Shown here: in pieces, positions 41,434 through 51,037 of the stretch | How positions within the stretch are numbered: position 1 is the stretch's first letter | Layout: each line of letters opens with the position of its first letter | Assembly: GCA_003242885.1 (NCBI GenBank) | Contig: QKMZ01000003.1 | Span: 1-64,000 of the forward strand | DNA from: Candidatus Melainabacteria bacterium | GTDB lineage: Bacteria > Cyanobacteriota > Vampirovibrionia > Obscuribacterales > Obscuribacteraceae | DNA: 64,000 nucleotides | Direction of reading: 5' to 3' | Made by a program: the position numbers and the translations under genes | The notes under the pieces: generated by a model | Told to the model about the DNA's origin: nothing | The model's database searches: none | What the model saw: only the letters and a program-made list of their open reading frames with translations

Positions 41434-42792
41434 ATGCGCAAGACACGAAAAATCATTAGTGAAAGAACGATGGTGCTCAGCCTCACGTTCTCACTATTTG
41501 CAGGCTTTGTATGCTTCACATCTTTCTCACCGGCCAGCGCAATGTCAACGCAGACGTATGAGGCAGAGATCGATAAGTTGTTTATGAACACTCAGTTCAA
41601 TGATGCCCATGATTTGTGTTTGAAGGCTATAAAGGAAAATCCGAAAGATCGGGTTGTCTTTCTGCGTAAGATGGGCGAGATGTACATTGTTGCGGCAAAG
41701 GGAAAGTCAGGCATTGATTCGATTCGCCTCGCGGCGCGCCTGGCACCCAAAGATGCGCAAGTAATTTCCACGTGCTCAATCGTTGAATTTTTAGCAGGCT
41801 ATGTGGTGAAGGCAGAGCAGCTTGCACAAGAAGCGATTGCAATCAACGACAAGAATGGTCGTGCGCATGCAGCACTTGCCCTCTGCGGGCTTCGCAACGA
41901 GACGCTCGCAACGCAGGAAGAGCTAGATAGAGCAATGAAGCTGGCTCCCAAAGACGTCACAGTGCTTATCATCGCTGGCATTATTCATCTGCGAAAGTTG
42001 GAATATGATCAAGCTGAAAAGGCTTACAGCCAGTTTGTGAAAGCCTACCCAAACACTGCGTTGCCATACTATCAACGCGGTTTTTTCCGCCGCGAGGTTT
42101 TTAACAACTCAGGTGCGCTAAAAGATCTCGATGAAGTTATAAAGCACCATTCTAAAGACATCTATGTTCGCACAACAAGGGCGAAGTTGAACAAGAAAAC
42201 AGGTCGATACAAAGAAGCAATCGAAGATCTAAATGTTTTAGAAAAGATGGGAGGTGGGGGCAACTCCTCATTCGCGCGGCGTGCGGAATGCTACGAAAAG
42301 GTAGGCAACCTTGAAGCCGCAGTGCAAGATTATAAAAAGGCTCTTGATGCATACGGTGTGACGCGACCCGATTACGACAAAAAATACGCCATAACACATG
42401 CCGCAACTCGACGTTCTGCCTGGAACAAAATGATGTCTGGTGGTGACGCTACAGAACTTTCGAGCACAAAAGCAACATGGCTAAAATACATTTTGCTACT
42501 GCAAAAGACAGGAAAGTACGACGAGGCGCTTACTGAACTCGTCAAATTTACTAAAGTATTTCCCGGCGACCTCAATTCAATTTACGCGCGTCAAAATCTC
42601 TACAAGAAGAAAGGCAGATGGATAGAGGCGCTCGCAGACATCAATATGCTGATTTCGAAAAATCCCAACGTCGCCGAGTATTACACTTCACGTGCAGACA
42701 TCTACAAGAATATGGGTAACGCGGACAAGTCGGCAGCTGATTTAAAACGTGTGCAGAATTTGGAGAAATTCGGTACGCCAGAGGGCGACTAA
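41434..42792 (+). CDS. Exported TPR-repeat protein
   Basis: A 452-residue protein. I start it at the ATG 41434, just before a signal peptide (RTMVLSLTFSLFAGFVCFTSFSPASA); the frame is open from 41368 and a GTG at 41425 is possible. At least nine TPR units follow, with phrases such as EYDQAEKAYSQFVKAYPNTALPYYQRG, YKEAIEDLNVLEKM, NLEAAVQDYKKALDAYG and YDEALTELVKFTKVFPGDLNS. It is probably a periplasmic scaffold. It is convergent with the sensor-kinase gene, with a 52-base gap. Confidence 0.85.
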   Translation: MRKTRKIISERTMVLSLTFSLFAGFVCFTSFSPASAMSTQTYEAEIDKLFMNTQFNDAHDLCLKAIKENPKDRVVFLRKMGEMYIVAAKGKSGIDSIRLAARLAPKDAQVISTCSIVEFLAGYVVKAEQLAQEAIAINDKNGRAHAALALCGLRNETLATQEELDRAMKLAPKDVTVLIIAGIIHLRKLEYDQAEKAYSQFVKAYPNTALPYYQRGFFRREVFNNSGALKDLDEVIKHHSKDIYVRTTRAKLNKKTGRYKEAIEDLNVLEKMGGGGNSSFARRAECYEKVGNLEAAVQDYKKALDAYGVTRPDYDKKYAITHAATRRSAWNKMMSGGDATELSSTKATWLKYILLLQKTGKYDEALTELVKFTKVFPGDLNSIYARQNLYKKKGRWIEALADINMLISKNPNVAEYYTSRADIYKNMGNADKSAADLKRVQNLEKFGTPEGD

Positions 42793-42844
42793 GAGCGACT
42801 CTAGACTTCGACACTTCGATAACCGGGCACGCATGGCGTCGCCC

Positions 42845-44692
42845 CTACAAAAAGAGTTCGGAATCCGTATGAGGCTTTTTCGGAACGACGAACCAAAAAA
42901 CGCTGCCGCCCCCTTCATTTTCATCAATGCCGATGCGCCCTCCATGGGCTTCTACAATCGTTTTGCAAATAGCCAGACCAAGTCCGGTTCCTTTCCGCTC
43001 ACCTTCCGAGCCTGTGCCTACTTGTCTGAATTTTTCAAAAACAGCCTCGCGCGCATCTTCCGGAATGCCCGGTCCATGGTCGGCTACGCGAAAGACGGCG
43101 TGATCAGGAGTGGTGTCATAGCCGGTGCCATTGCCTCCCGACTTGCAAGTGACTTTGATCTCTTGCTCATCGGGCGAAAACTTGATGGCATTGTTGATTA
43201 GGTTTTGCAAAACACGCTTCAAGCGCTCTTTATCAACCACCAGGTCAACATCTTCGCACTCTTGAACAACTCGGATCTTGCGAGATTCCGCTTCAGGAAG
43301 AACAGTGCTTACGGCATCACTAACCATCTGTGCAGGCTCGCTGTCTTCATAGTCGAGCTTAAAACCAGATGATTCAAAACGTTCAATATCCAATAGGTCA
43401 TTGATGATCGCAATCAATGACGCCACAGAACGCCGCCCCACACTGACTAGCCTGTTGCCGCGTTCATTCAAATCGCCCGCCACTCCTTCCAAGATCAAAT
43501 CAAGTGTAATTCCGAGAGAAGAAAGCGGTGCGCGCAAATCGTGGCTGACCATAGCAATAACTTCTTGTTTCAATCTTTCTGCTTCTTTCCTGGCGGTCAC
43601 ATCTCGCATGATCAAGAAGAGATGTTGATTCTCTTTGGACCAATTACCGACCAGCTCCATGTCTCGAAAACGCCCATCTTTTCCTTGAATGCGTGCCTCA
43701 AATTGAATTTCCCGCGCTTCATTCTTAATGCGAGAAAGTACATCGTAAGCGGACTTTCTATCTTCCTCGTGGACATAAGACTGAAAGAGACTGCCACGCA
43801 CAGCGTCCTGATCGTAGCCAAGGCGCGTTGTCACCGCCGGATTCACTTCCTCAAAACGGAACGAATCATCCAGAGAACAGATAATTTCAGCAGTATTGTC
43901 AATCATGGCGCGCTCTTGCTTGCGTGTCGCAGCAAGGTCAGCGGCGAGACCGTGGACCACCTGGTCAAGTCTCGCGATTTCATCATCACCTTCCATCGGT
44001 GCACCAAGCGGCTTTCCAAATGACACAGTCATAGTGTCATACATCAACTGCCTGAATCTCATACCTACATTCATTGTAAATATCAGCCCGAGAAGCACAG
44101 CCAATGCGAGGTTGGAAACAGTCATGACACGCAGCATCGTTTCCAATTCTGCGCGACTCTTTTGTTCTTTCACACGAGTCAAGGCACGAACCCTGGCCTG
44201 TTGCTCAATTGTGCGTTCACCGATTACGCGAATACGGCGGCATAAGCTTTTGATTGTTCCCGATATATGGACACTATCAATATCCCAAACTTCTTCTTGC
44301 CTGAAATCAGCGGCTTGTTCTAAGGTGGTGCTCACTTCAGAAATGATTGCAGCAAAACCTTTGACGCCGGATGATTTGTCTGTTGTTCGCGCAGCCAGAC
44401 GTTTTAGCTCTTCTGTGTGAGTGTCCAATCGAGCGTAGTTTGACTCGATCTCCATAAGGAAAGTGGGATCCTTGGCGGCTTGAAACATGAACATACCAGC
44501 GCCAATCGACATAACATCGTTCAATACTTCATTAACAAGAACCAGCCCGTCCACCGCTTCGGATTCCTTTTCGCGAGCTTGCTCCAAGTCCGACACGATT
44601 TTCGTGAGCCAAAAGAAGAAGCCGAACTGCATCAACACCGGTACAGTAATCAGCAAAATAATCTTGTGGGTTAATGAAAATCGCAGCTTCAT
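42845..44692 (-). CDS. Sensor histidine kinase with PAS domain
   Basis: A 615-residue membrane kinase. Two membrane helices (near residues 10-30 and 193-210) enclose an extracytoplasmic helical sensor region. A linker and a PAS domain (NTAEIICSLDDSFRFEEVNPAV) follow. Next is the dimerisation domain with MVSHDLRAPLSSLGITLDLI (catalytic His near residue 383). The ATPase has NLINNAIKFSP, DHGPGIPE and GTGLGLAICK. All catalytic boxes are intact. The N-terminus resembles that of the partial kinase at 63509. It probably signals to an OmpR-type regulator such as the one at 39072. It is divergent from the polytopic-protein cluster. Confidence 0.95.
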   Translation of the reverse strand: MKLRFSLTHKIILLITVPVLMQFGFFFWLTKIVSDLEQAREKESEAVDGLVLVNEVLNDVMSIGAGMFMFQAAKDPTFLMEIESNYARLDTHTEELKRLAARTTDKSSGVKGFAAIISEVSTTLEQAADFRQEEVWDIDSVHISGTIKSLCRRIRVIGERTIEQQARVRALTRVKEQKSRAELETMLRVMTVSNLALAVLLGLIFTMNVGMRFRQLMYDTMTVSFGKPLGAPMEGDDEIARLDQVVHGLAADLAATRKQERAMIDNTAEIICSLDDSFRFEEVNPAVTTRLGYDQDAVRGSLFQSYVHEEDRKSAYDVLSRIKNEAREIQFEARIQGKDGRFRDMELVGNWSKENQHLFLIMRDVTARKEAERLKQEVIAMVSHDLRAPLSSLGITLDLILEGVAGDLNERGNRLVSVGRRSVASLIAIINDLLDIERFESSGFKLDYEDSEPAQMVSDAVSTVLPEAESRKIRVVQECEDVDLVVDKERLKRVLQNLINNAIKFSPDEQEIKVTCKSGGNGTGYDTTPDHAVFRVADHGPGIPEDAREAVFEKFRQVGTGSEGERKGTGLGLAICKTIVEAHGGRIGIDENEGGGSVFWFVVPKKPHTDSELFL

Positions 44693-45173
44693 GCGCTGTT
44701 ATTCTTTCGGCTCCGGCTTTCTAACGTCAGGTCTTATAACTAATACTTAGTAGATCAGATTTATTCTGATTGTTTCTTGCCCGATTTCCGAGAGTTTTGC
44801 CCACCTGTAACTTTCGCCGGGTGGAACACCAAGGAAACAAGATGAGTTTGTTCGCTTACAACTTAGCACAAACAAGCACCTGTGCCCCGTGACAGAAAAA
44901 TAACAGCGCTGATACGCGATTGATATTTTTGGGTCCTAACATTCGAACTATCCCCCAGTCGCAAGAAGCTACTTCCTGTTACTAATTAGCTACTAAATAC
45001 ACAGTAAGAAAAAGATAGCGAAAACAAGCTCTAGCCCGGCTTGGCGCCGCTTCTGGAAACCGGTTTTGTTCACACTGCTTTCACGCAAGCCCAATTAACA
45101 TCAGTGTGCCAAAAACCCCTTTCCCTAGTCCGCAGTCCTCTCTTCCTACCTCTCTTCTCACCAAAACGTTACT
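44693..45173. other. Divergent promoter region before the polytopic-protein cluster
   Basis: 481 bases between the kinase start and the first A-type gene. It holds the TTCAC direct repeat at 45069-45084 and must hold both promoters. No gene is seen. Confidence 0.5.
45069..45084 (+). promoter_or_regulatory. TTCAC-N6-TTCAC site upstream of cassette 1
   Basis: TTCAC, six bases, TTCAC followed by G: an 11-bp direct repeat 89 bases before the A1 start codon. The same arrangement precedes the A2 and B'2 genes. Confidence 0.55.
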
Positions 45174-46724
45174 ATGACAAAAACAGTCATCGCGCTTTGC
45201 GCTGCGGCATTTCGCCGCGTCGCGCCATCTCCCCTTACCAACAATTTTAAAAAGGCATCGGGTATAACAGCCCGGCTCCTAGCGCTTTTTGCTGGTGTTG
45301 TGGTGGTCATGGCGTCGTTGTCCATGCTCTTCTTGCTGGCAGGCTCAACTGAGGCGCTGGCAGAAGACGGCGACGAAGATTCAAGCCTCGGCAAAATGCA
45401 AAAGACATGGGACAAAACAAATCCTCTGTCCAAGAAGCATAATTCGCAGCCACGTCCGGATGCTAATGCCGATGCGGAAATGGTTATCCATGAATCGCAA
45501 CCAGCTCCCGACCGAACGATGCAGCGCTATTACCTGCTTCAATTCATGCCGCAAAAGCAAAGAAAACAAAATCAAGCAGGGCAAGAAGCCGGCAATAAAG
45601 GTCATCAGCAAAACTACGATCCAAACAAACCCAAATATCCAGCAGTCGATGCCGGTGATGGGCACGAAGGCGGGATGAACAAAGAGACAGCGGATGTCTG
45701 GGAACAAATTGGACTAGCTCCGCAACAAAAGATTCCGAGCGCGCTCGCTAATATGCAAGGTCAGCAACAAGGCGCGGGAGATGCTGGACAAAACGCAAAC
45801 ATCAACGCTCTGAAAGAATACATTCCGATGATTGTCGCCGGCAACGTCAACGTAGCCAACGAAGCAGCAGGCGGTGGAATAGGCAACAGCGCGCAGCCCT
45901 GGCGTCCATTGTCACAGGCAATAGGAATGGTGCAACACATGTTCCGCCACTGCTATTTGCCTATGGCATTACTACTTCTATTGCCGGGTGCTGTTCTTCT
46001 TCATTTGAAAAACATGTGCACATCGTTCGCCAACCCTGATGAAGACTTTCAAGGCGGACCATGGGCGCATATTCTCCGCGCCATGATTGCACTGTTCCTG
46101 GTTCCGTCCACACAGTTGATCATGAGCTACAGCATCGACGTGGGCAACTCGATGACTTATACAGTCGCTCAGCAATTCTCCGCCATGGAAATCGTGGCAT
46201 GGGCGGAAGGAATGCAGAAAGCGAGGGAAGCAGCCGGGAAGCCTCAAGAGAGGCTCGATCCACAACCATTCAAAGAGCAGCTTTGGCAAATGGCCGCCGG
46301 CATCATCAATATGTCCTTGGGCTATGGACTGTTGATTTTGGCGGCGTTTCAATTAGCGCTCAGTTGCTATTTGCTCTTGTTGGGACCAATTGCCGCCGCG
46401 TTTTATAGTTGGCCTGGTAGCGTGGGCAAGCTATTCAAGCCAATTTTCATCAACTGGGTGAACGGCGTCGTGGTTCTTTCGTTGTGGCGCTTCTGGTGGG
46501 TGCTAATCACGTTCGTGATGGTGACACGAATTCATTGGCTCTCAGAGATCGGCGAATACCAAGCGAATACAGAGTGGGAAGCTCTTATGCTCGGCTGCTT
46601 CCTGGTGATGATGATGTACGTACCGTTTGCACCATTCGATTGCAGACCCGGTGACATGGTCGACAAGCTCCTGGAGAAGGGCAAGGAAATCAGCCAAGCT
46701 GCGCAAGGCAAAAAGGCTGCCTGA
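45174..46724 (+). CDS. A-type polytopic membrane protein, copy 1
   Basis: A 516-residue membrane protein, first gene of the first cassette. A hydrophobic N-terminal segment (ALFAGVVVVMASLSMLFLLAGSTEALA) is followed by a Gln/Asn/Pro-rich extracytoplasmic part sharing SQPRPDAN and PAPDRT with the A2 protein. The membrane core begins at about residue 260 with YLPMALLLLLPGAVL, then IALFLVPSTQLIMSYSIDVGNSMTYTVAQ. It continues with LLLLGPIAAAFYSWPGSVGKLFKPIFINWV and SLWRFWWVLITFVMV. The end is charged (VDKLLEKGKEISQAAQGKK). The topology recalls VirB6/TrbL-type channel proteins, but this is a weak resemblance. No Shine-Dalgarno is seen before the ATG. Confidence 0.8.
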   Translation: MTKTVIALCAAAFRRVAPSPLTNNFKKASGITARLLALFAGVVVVMASLSMLFLLAGSTEALAEDGDEDSSLGKMQKTWDKTNPLSKKHNSQPRPDANADAEMVIHESQPAPDRTMQRYYLLQFMPQKQRKQNQAGQEAGNKGHQQNYDPNKPKYPAVDAGDGHEGGMNKETADVWEQIGLAPQQKIPSALANMQGQQQGAGDAGQNANINALKEYIPMIVAGNVNVANEAAGGGIGNSAQPWRPLSQAIGMVQHMFRHCYLPMALLLLLPGAVLLHLKNMCTSFANPDEDFQGGPWAHILRAMIALFLVPSTQLIMSYSIDVGNSMTYTVAQQFSAMEIVAWAEGMQKAREAAGKPQERLDPQPFKEQLWQMAAGIINMSLGYGLLILAAFQLALSCYLLLLGPIAAAFYSWPGSVGKLFKPIFINWVNGVVVLSLWRFWWVLITFVMVTRIHWLSEIGEYQANTEWEALMLGCFLVMMMYVPFAPFDCRPGDMVDKLLEKGKEISQAAQGKKAA

Positions 46725-46782
46725 GCGAAACGGTTAAGAAAAACCTCCGAAGCTCCGACTCTCCACCCCGAGGAAAAACAAA

Positions 46783-48135
46783 GTGTCATCTTCAGGCAAT
46801 ATCACAAAAATCGCTCTCGCCGGTTTGGCAGCTCTAATGCTGATTCTCACGGCAGTCGCACCGGAAGCTCTAGCTCAAGGACTGCGCCCAAAAGAAAAAA
46901 TGGGAACAGACGGCGCCTCAACATCTGTCAAAGCGGCAAAAGAATACGACAAGGCAATCAAGAAAGAACGCTTGGATGCAATTGCTGAAGCGCTTTCAAA
47001 ACTGCCTCCCGAAAAACTCAAAGCGATCGTCCTGCGAATGTCTCGCTGGAATCAAACCGAGCGCATGATCGGTCAGATGAATCAGCCGCGCAACACCGCA
47101 CCGACCGCCAAAGCGACAGGTCAAGCGCAAGCCACTCAAACAGGAAATTCTGCAGCCGACATCGCACGCGATCAGGGTTGCGCAGCAATCGACTACTGCT
47201 CGCGCTTCTTGAAAAACTTTACTACCGAAGGCGGCAACCGTTGGAATCGTTTTCGTGATGGTGTGTTCGTACCGATCGGAATTCTTTTTCTTCTTCCCGG
47301 TGCAGTAATGTCGCAGATGCGCGCCATCATCGCACAAGGCAACCCGGTAGTCGGTCAAGTAAGCCCAATCGACGGTCTTCAACGCTCGTTCATCGGCGTT
47401 TTCCTCATTCCCGCCAGCTACCTGATCGTCAACTACGCAGTAGACCTCGCCAACAGTTTCCAGTACACAATCGCTCAGGAATACCGCAACATGTGCGGCA
47501 CTGACATGTATCACGATGCGATGTGCGCTGAGATTCGTGCATTCGGAGTGCGCTATCTTTCGGAAAATGAAGGCTCGCTCAAAGTTCCTGATCCAGACCT
47601 CGCCCCACGTTTTGCAGGTCTCTTCTCGCCTGCAGAAGGCAGACTCTGGGGCAAGCTCAACGATCCCTGTGCCGGTCTCTACCTGGTTCCACCCAACCGC
47701 GACGACGCATCGATGCCGGCTTCTACAATTGCCGCTCGCGCCGTTCTCTTCTCTACAAACGCCGCAGCGAATACCGGTTGGACAATCTGCTGCGCATTTC
47801 AAACAGCTTTCTTTTACTACTTGTTCTTCATCGGTCCTGTATTCGCTGGTCTTTGGGTCTGGCCGTTAAAGGTGTTCAGAGATTCATTCGGCATCTGGGT
47901 TGAAGGCGTCATCACCCTCTGCTTCTGGAGCTTCTTTTGGACAACAGTAGTACTTCTCATCGCTTGCTTCAAAGGCACAGACGACACCGGCATCTTCATG
48001 TTGACGGCTTTGAATTTCCTCGCCACTGGCTCTGTCAAACACGCATTTGACTTCTCCGGACTGGTCAAAGCAGCCGGCATGAAAGCGGCCGAGATCGGCG
48101 AAAAGATGGGCAAAGCTGCCTCCAGCGGCAAGTAA
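46783..48135 (+). CDS. B-type polytopic membrane protein, copy 1
   Basis: A 450-residue membrane protein with GTG start; GAGGA lies 7 bases upstream. After a signal-like helix (AALMLILTAVAPEALA) is a charged linker, then TGNSAADIARDQGCAAIDYCSRF and the core FVPIGILFLLPGAVMSQMRAI. Between helices 2 and 3 lies a loop of about 110 residues with two invariant Cys (DAMCAEIRAFG and NDPCAGLYLVPPNRDD). Helices 3-6 include FYYLFFIGPVFAGLWVWPLKVFRDSF and LCFWSFFWTTVVLLIACF. It shares the core with all other members of the cluster. It is 58 bases from A1 and 14 bases from B'1, so it is co-transcribed. Confidence 0.8.
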   Translation: MSSSGNITKIALAGLAALMLILTAVAPEALAQGLRPKEKMGTDGASTSVKAAKEYDKAIKKERLDAIAEALSKLPPEKLKAIVLRMSRWNQTERMIGQMNQPRNTAPTAKATGQAQATQTGNSAADIARDQGCAAIDYCSRFLKNFTTEGGNRWNRFRDGVFVPIGILFLLPGAVMSQMRAIIAQGNPVVGQVSPIDGLQRSFIGVFLIPASYLIVNYAVDLANSFQYTIAQEYRNMCGTDMYHDAMCAEIRAFGVRYLSENEGSLKVPDPDLAPRFAGLFSPAEGRLWGKLNDPCAGLYLVPPNRDDASMPASTIAARAVLFSTNAAANTGWTICCAFQTAFFYYLFFIGPVFAGLWVWPLKVFRDSFGIWVEGVITLCFWSFFWTTVVLLIACFKGTDDTGIFMLTALNFLATGSVKHAFDFSGLVKAAGMKAAEIGEKMGKAASSGK

Positions 48136-48149
48136 GAGAGGAATCAACA

Positions 48150-50690
48150 GTGAAGTTGTCTAAGTCCAATCTTCAAAAAATGCAAAACGCGGGTTTCGTA
48201 CTCACCCTCGTGAGCGCGCTTCTTATCTCGCTTCTCATTTGCAACTCTCAAGCAAGTGCTGAGGATGTTAACAAAACCAATCTGAAGTCGATGGAAGAAG
48301 AACAGAACAAAGCGATGAAGCCGGACGAGCTTGATGAAGAAGCGCAGGCACTCGAGAAAGTTCAAGGTCCAATCAGCAACAAACAAGTCGGCAAAGTATC
48401 CAAAAACAGGGCCGAATTAATTGCAGCAAAATCGCTTCGTCCGAAAAATGCCACCAAGGGAGCTGCCGCCGAATCGCAAGCCGGTCAAAGCCAAGTCGGC
48501 AACTCAGCCGGTGACATAGCACGCGACATGGCGTGTATGGCAATCGACTACGCTTCGCGTTTTATGAAAAACTTCACGACATCGGACGGCAATCGATGGA
48601 ACAGACACCGCAACAATGTTTTCGTGCCTATCGCACTTTTGCTGATTCTGCCCGGTGCCGTGCTCACACAAGTAAGAGCAATCATGGCGCAAGGCAACCC
48701 GGTCCTCGGTGCGACTAGCCCGCTCGAAGGTATCCAGCGCGGGATCATTGCAGTCGCGCTGGTTCCGGCAAGCTGCCTCGTCACAAACTTCGCCATCGAC
48801 TTAGGCAACAGCCTTCATTACACAGTCAGTACAGAATATTCGCGCATTGTCGGCGGTGACATGTACCGCGACGCCATGTGTGCAGAAATCCGCGCATTCG
48901 GTGTTCGTTATCTGGCTGAAGCCGAAGGTTCGCTGAGCAAAGACATCTCCCCAGATCTTTCTGCCCGCGGCAACGAGCCGTTCGCGAAAATCGAAGGTCG
49001 CCTCTGGGGCAAAATCAGCGACCCTTGCACCGGTCTTTATCTTGTTCCGCCCAACCGTGAAGACACCATCATGCCGCAAGCATCGATTGCAACACGCATG
49101 GGTATGTACACAGCAAATGCAGGGCTTTGCGCTGGTTGGGCAATGCTTACCGCGTTCCAAATGGCTTTCTTTTACTACCTCTACTTCGCCGGTCCGATCA
49201 TGGCTGGCCTCTGGGCATGGCCAACTCAAATGTTCAAACAAGCTTTCCCCACCTGGGTTGAAAGCTGCATCACTCTGGCGTTCTGGAGTTTCCTCTGGCA
49301 AATCACCATCTGCCTTTTGGCAATGACCAAAGCACAAGCTTCAACCGGTCTCTACATGGTGACTGCGTTGAACGTACTGGCAACGACCTCCGTAAAACAT
49401 GCATTTGACTGCGCTGCCATCATGAAGAGCGCTGTTCAACAGTGTGAAATGATTGGGGCTGAAGTTGCAGCCGGCGCTGAAGGTGGTGGCGGCGGCGGTG
49501 GCAAAGGCGGCGGCAAGGGCGGCAAGAAAGGCGGCTCGAAGGGCGCTGGCAGCAAACAAAACAGCGCGCCTGCAGCGGCTCCGGACAAAGTCGCCAGCTC
49601 TGCTCCAGTCGCAGCGAAAATGGCAGGATTCACAGTCACTCATGACGATGAGGGCAATGAATTGCCCAAGGTTCCGGCGGCCCCACTAAAGGCCAATGCC
49701 AAAGGACCAATGCCGCTCGTTTCTCCCCAAAACGTTTCCAAACCTCCACTGGCAGCCCCGGTCGTGCCTGCTGTACCCGCAACTCCAGCCGAATCAATCG
49801 AACCTACCGCACCTCGCGTCGCGTTTTCCGACCCGATGACCGGCTGGTCTCCAGAGGTACCGGAAACACCCGTCGAAACAAAATGCACGCTCAATAAAGA
49901 AACCGGTGTTTGGAATGACCCCGTCTGCGCGGCACCACCGTCATCCGGTCATCCGGTTGCGCCGTTGCCGAGAAACACGATCGGCAGCGTGCTGGGCAAC
50001 TCGATTCAGAACGTCATGCACTATCCGGCGAGCGTTCCCCACCAAGACCCGGATCTTATCTATCTAGAAAAAGTAAAAGCAGAAATAGAAAAACTCGAGA
50101 ATCAAGAACAATCGCAACCGGCAGAACAAAACGCCGACCAACTAGAAGCCGAGACGCAGCAAGTTGCGGACGAACAAACCCAACGCGCAGACGCACAGGA
50201 CTTCTCCCCATCTTCCACATCCACCCCCAATCAGGAGTCAGAAATGAACTCGAACGATGATCCTAGAATCGCCGCACTCAGAGACCAGCGCTTCAATTAC
50301 CCGCCTCCCCCGATGGTAAGCGGACAGCCTGCGGCCGGCTTTGCCAAAGTTCCTTCCGGCGTAGCGCTGACACCTCAGCAATTGCTGTCCAAGCTGCAAA
50401 CGGTAGCCGAAGTAGCTGCAGCTGCAGCGCCACCTGTGGGCGCACCACCTCTGACTGGATTTAGTCTGGTGCCAAACACCCAGCAATCTTTCGAGCCGCA
50501 GGAAGAAGTGCTCGTCACAGTTGCTGATTTTACTAGAGACCTTCAGGGGCAGTCCGCTTCCGAATCTCGCAAACCGAATCTCAATCACGCTCTCGGTACA
50601 GTCCTGCGTCAGCGCGGCGCCTGGGCTCAGGCAGAGACCCCAGTCAAGCCTCCAGTACCACAAGCACTGAGCAATAGCTGGTGGTCTTAG
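48150..50690 (+). CDS. B'-type polytopic membrane protein with long C-terminal tail, copy 1
   Basis: An 846-residue protein, GTG start with GAGGA 7 bases upstream. It has the same core as the other B proteins: FVPIALLLILPGAVLTQVRAI, the Cys loop (DAMCAEIRAFG, SDPCTGLYLVPPNRED), then FYYLYFAGPIMAGLWAWPTQMF and further helices to about residue 430. A Gly/Lys-rich hinge follows. A 380-residue, Pro/Ala-rich hydrophilic tail comes next, with ETGVWNDPV near residue 590, a coiled-coil-like Glu-rich segment, VLVTVADFTRDL, and the end ALSNSWWS. In copy 2 the corresponding material is divided between two genes. The tail is probably cytoplasmic and could recruit a partner. Confidence 0.8.
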   Translation: MKLSKSNLQKMQNAGFVLTLVSALLISLLICNSQASAEDVNKTNLKSMEEEQNKAMKPDELDEEAQALEKVQGPISNKQVGKVSKNRAELIAAKSLRPKNATKGAAAESQAGQSQVGNSAGDIARDMACMAIDYASRFMKNFTTSDGNRWNRHRNNVFVPIALLLILPGAVLTQVRAIMAQGNPVLGATSPLEGIQRGIIAVALVPASCLVTNFAIDLGNSLHYTVSTEYSRIVGGDMYRDAMCAEIRAFGVRYLAEAEGSLSKDISPDLSARGNEPFAKIEGRLWGKISDPCTGLYLVPPNREDTIMPQASIATRMGMYTANAGLCAGWAMLTAFQMAFFYYLYFAGPIMAGLWAWPTQMFKQAFPTWVESCITLAFWSFLWQITICLLAMTKAQASTGLYMVTALNVLATTSVKHAFDCAAIMKSAVQQCEMIGAEVAAGAEGGGGGGGKGGGKGGKKGGSKGAGSKQNSAPAAAPDKVASSAPVAAKMAGFTVTHDDEGNELPKVPAAPLKANAKGPMPLVSPQNVSKPPLAAPVVPAVPATPAESIEPTAPRVAFSDPMTGWSPEVPETPVETKCTLNKETGVWNDPVCAAPPSSGHPVAPLPRNTIGSVLGNSIQNVMHYPASVPHQDPDLIYLEKVKAEIEKLENQEQSQPAEQNADQLEAETQQVADEQTQRADAQDFSPSSTSTPNQESEMNSNDDPRIAALRDQRFNYPPPPMVSGQPAAGFAKVPSGVALTPQQLLSKLQTVAEVAAAAAPPVGAPPLTGFSLVPNTQQSFEPQEEVLVTVADFTRDLQGQSASESRKPNLNHALGTVLRQRGAWAQAETPVKPPVPQALSNSWWS

Positions 50691-50707
50691 GCTGACGTTG
50701 GACAAAT

Positions 50708-50769
50708 CGGAGCGGTTGATTAATTCAGCAACGCTGATTAATTCGGAGCCGTTGATTAATTCGAAGCCG
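50708..50769. repeat. Three degenerate copies of a 17-19-bp repeat
   Basis: Three units built on GTTGATTAATTCGGAGC or a close variant, in tandem after the B'1 stop codon. Confidence 0.65.
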
Positions 50770-50970
50770 CGAAATCGCAACTCCCTAAAAACAATTACCT
50801 AGAAGCAAATTACAAATCAAAGAAGGAGCACCTTAAAACAGAGCCAACCAGAAGCCAGCATATTTTTATTCTCGCTCTCAAGTAACTGCAGCGTCGAAAA
50901 TCGGTTCGACGGCCCCTCCTTCCCGGAAGATTAAACCCGGGAAGGCTGACCAGGGTGCGTTTTCATGCCG

Positions 50971-50986
50971 TTCACGCTACTTTCAC
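50971..50986 (+). promoter_or_regulatory. TTCAC-N6-TTCAC site upstream of cassette 2
   Basis: An 11-bp direct repeat ending 51 bases before the A2 start codon. Apart from three central bases it is identical to the site before A1. Confidence 0.6.
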
Positions 50987-51037
50987 GTTCCCCTAACTAC
51001 TATCTTCGTGTAGCCCTGACGCCCCCAGAGCCCACGA

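Larger units (their letters stand above)
50691..51037. other. Intergenic region between the two cassettes
   Basis: 347 bases with a short tandem repeat (50708-50769), a 9-bp hairpin CCTTCCCGG/CCGGGAAGG (50918-50945) without T-run, and the TTCAC direct repeat (50971-50986). No gene is seen. Confidence 0.6.
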